Assembly: GCA_023263735.1 (NCBI GenBank)
Contig: JALQUQ010000045.1
Span: 1-12,679 of the forward strand
DNA: 12,679 nucleotides
Direction of reading: 5' to 3'
Source: Paracoccaceae bacterium
Lineage (GTDB): Bacteria > Pseudomonadota > Alphaproteobacteria > Rhodobacterales > Rhodobacteraceae
Shown piece by piece: positions 12,157-12,679 of the stretch. The notes beneath the pieces are model-generated. The model was not told the origin of the DNA. It saw only the letters and a program-made list of their open reading frames with translations, and ran no database searches. Position numbers and translations under genes: made by a program. Positions within the stretch are counted from its first letter, which is position 1; every line of letters begins with the position of its first letter.

Positions 12157-12679
12157 GCCTCACCGATCAGGGCAAGCCATTCATCCTCGTCGATCATCTT
12201 GACGCCGTATTTGGCCGCATCCTTGGCCTTGGACCCCGCCCCCGGACCCGCGATCAACAGATCGGTCTTGGCGCTGACGCTGCCCGAAACCTTGGCCCCC
12301 AAGGATTCGGCCCGCGCCTTGGCCTCGGCCCGCGTCATCTTTTCCAGCGTTCCGGTAAAGACGACCACCTTGCCCGCCACCGGGCTATCGGTCGCGGCCT
12401 TCCAGATCACCGGCTGCACCTCCAGATGCGCCACCAGCGCATCGATCGCCGCCCGCTCGGCCGGATTGGCAAAGGCCGCGACCACGCTTTCCGCCAGCGT
12501 CGCCCCGACCCCATCGATGGAAAGCAAACTCTCCCATTCCGCATTTCCGGGCGCGGCATGGGTGACGGCCGTTTCAAACGCGTCCCATGTGCCGAAATGG
12601 CGCGCCAGAACCTGCGCCGCCACCTCGCCCACATGCCGGATGCCCAAGGCAAACAACAGCCGATCCAGCGGGATGGTGC
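12153..12679 (-). CDS. ligA: NAD-dependent DNA ligase LigA, C-terminal part
   Basis: Only the last about 175 codons are in the window; the gene enters from the right edge. They hold the helix-hairpin-helix region (LFALGIRHVGEVAAQVLARHF and SIDGVGATLAESVVAAF) and the C-terminal BRCT domain (VAGKVVVFTGTLEKMTRAEA, then KVSGSVSAKTDLLIAG and a conserved Trp in DEDEW). LigA seals nicks during replication and repair, using NAD+ as adenylate donor; the adenylation domain, OB fold and zinc finger lie outside the window. The stop TGA overlaps the recG start codon by the ATGA arrangement, giving a replication/repair operon. Confidence 0.95.
   Translation of the reverse strand, partial: TIPLDRLLFALGIRHVGEVAAQVLARHFGTWDAFETAVTHAAPGNAEWESLLSIDGVGATLAESVVAAFANPAERAAIDALVAHLEVQPVIWKAATDSPVAGKVVVFTGTLEKMTRAEAKARAESLGAKVSGSVSAKTDLLIAGPGAGSKAKDAAKYGVKMIDEDEWLALIGEA

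Overview
This GC-rich window reads as chromosomal DNA of an alphaproteobacterium, most likely a member of the Rhodobacteraceae/Paracoccaceae. The reasons are the TPR-protein then bamB order, the ligA-recG pair, an Fe-type SodB, a hisI next to a NifU-like scaffold gene, and direct-repeat SOS boxes of the alphaproteobacterial GAAC-N7-GAAC type. Most of it is housekeeping. No IS element, CRISPR array, rRNA, tRNA or phage gene was seen.

Layout from left to right. (1) 1-1952, minus strand: a TPR_21/YfgM-like membrane protein, then bamB, which runs off the left edge. This is an envelope-biogenesis operon. (2) 1953-2305: a 353-base intergenic region with divergent promoter candidates. (3) 2306-3433, plus strand: an RND-type periplasmic adaptor with no permease behind it, closed by a strong terminator that also serves the convergent gene. 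(4) 3511-5349, minus: an Atm1-type ABC exporter, divergent from (5) 5438-5809, plus: an ArsR/SmtB repressor with two C-terminal Cys-Cys pairs. A dyad sits directly before the arsR start codon. (6) 5813-7360, minus: a membrane-anchored LysM protein, divergent from (7) 7490-8047, plus: a LOG-family phosphoribohydrolase. (8) 8100-8702, minus: sodB. (9) 8832-9191, minus: hisI, divergent from (10) 9254-9718, plus: a NifU/IscU-like protein that has lost its third cysteine. (11) 9740-10068, minus: a compact unit with tandem SOS boxes, a strong Shine-Dalgarno, a 36-residue single-span membrane protein and a Rho-independent terminator. (12) 10072-12679, minus: recG and the 3' part of ligA, joined by a 4-base ATGA overlap.

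The most promising undescribed element is unit 11. It looks like a LexA-controlled membrane microprotein directly downstream of a DNA replication/repair operon. Its architecture recalls Caulobacter SidA and E. coli TisB, but I cannot show homology to either. Second is the divergent arsR/atm1-type pair. Its cysteine pattern and operator-like dyad suggest that a thiol-binding metalloid or metal controls an exporter of glutathione-linked substrates. Other points of note are the orphan RND adaptor, the degenerate scaffold protein and a hairpin against the sodB ribosome binding site.
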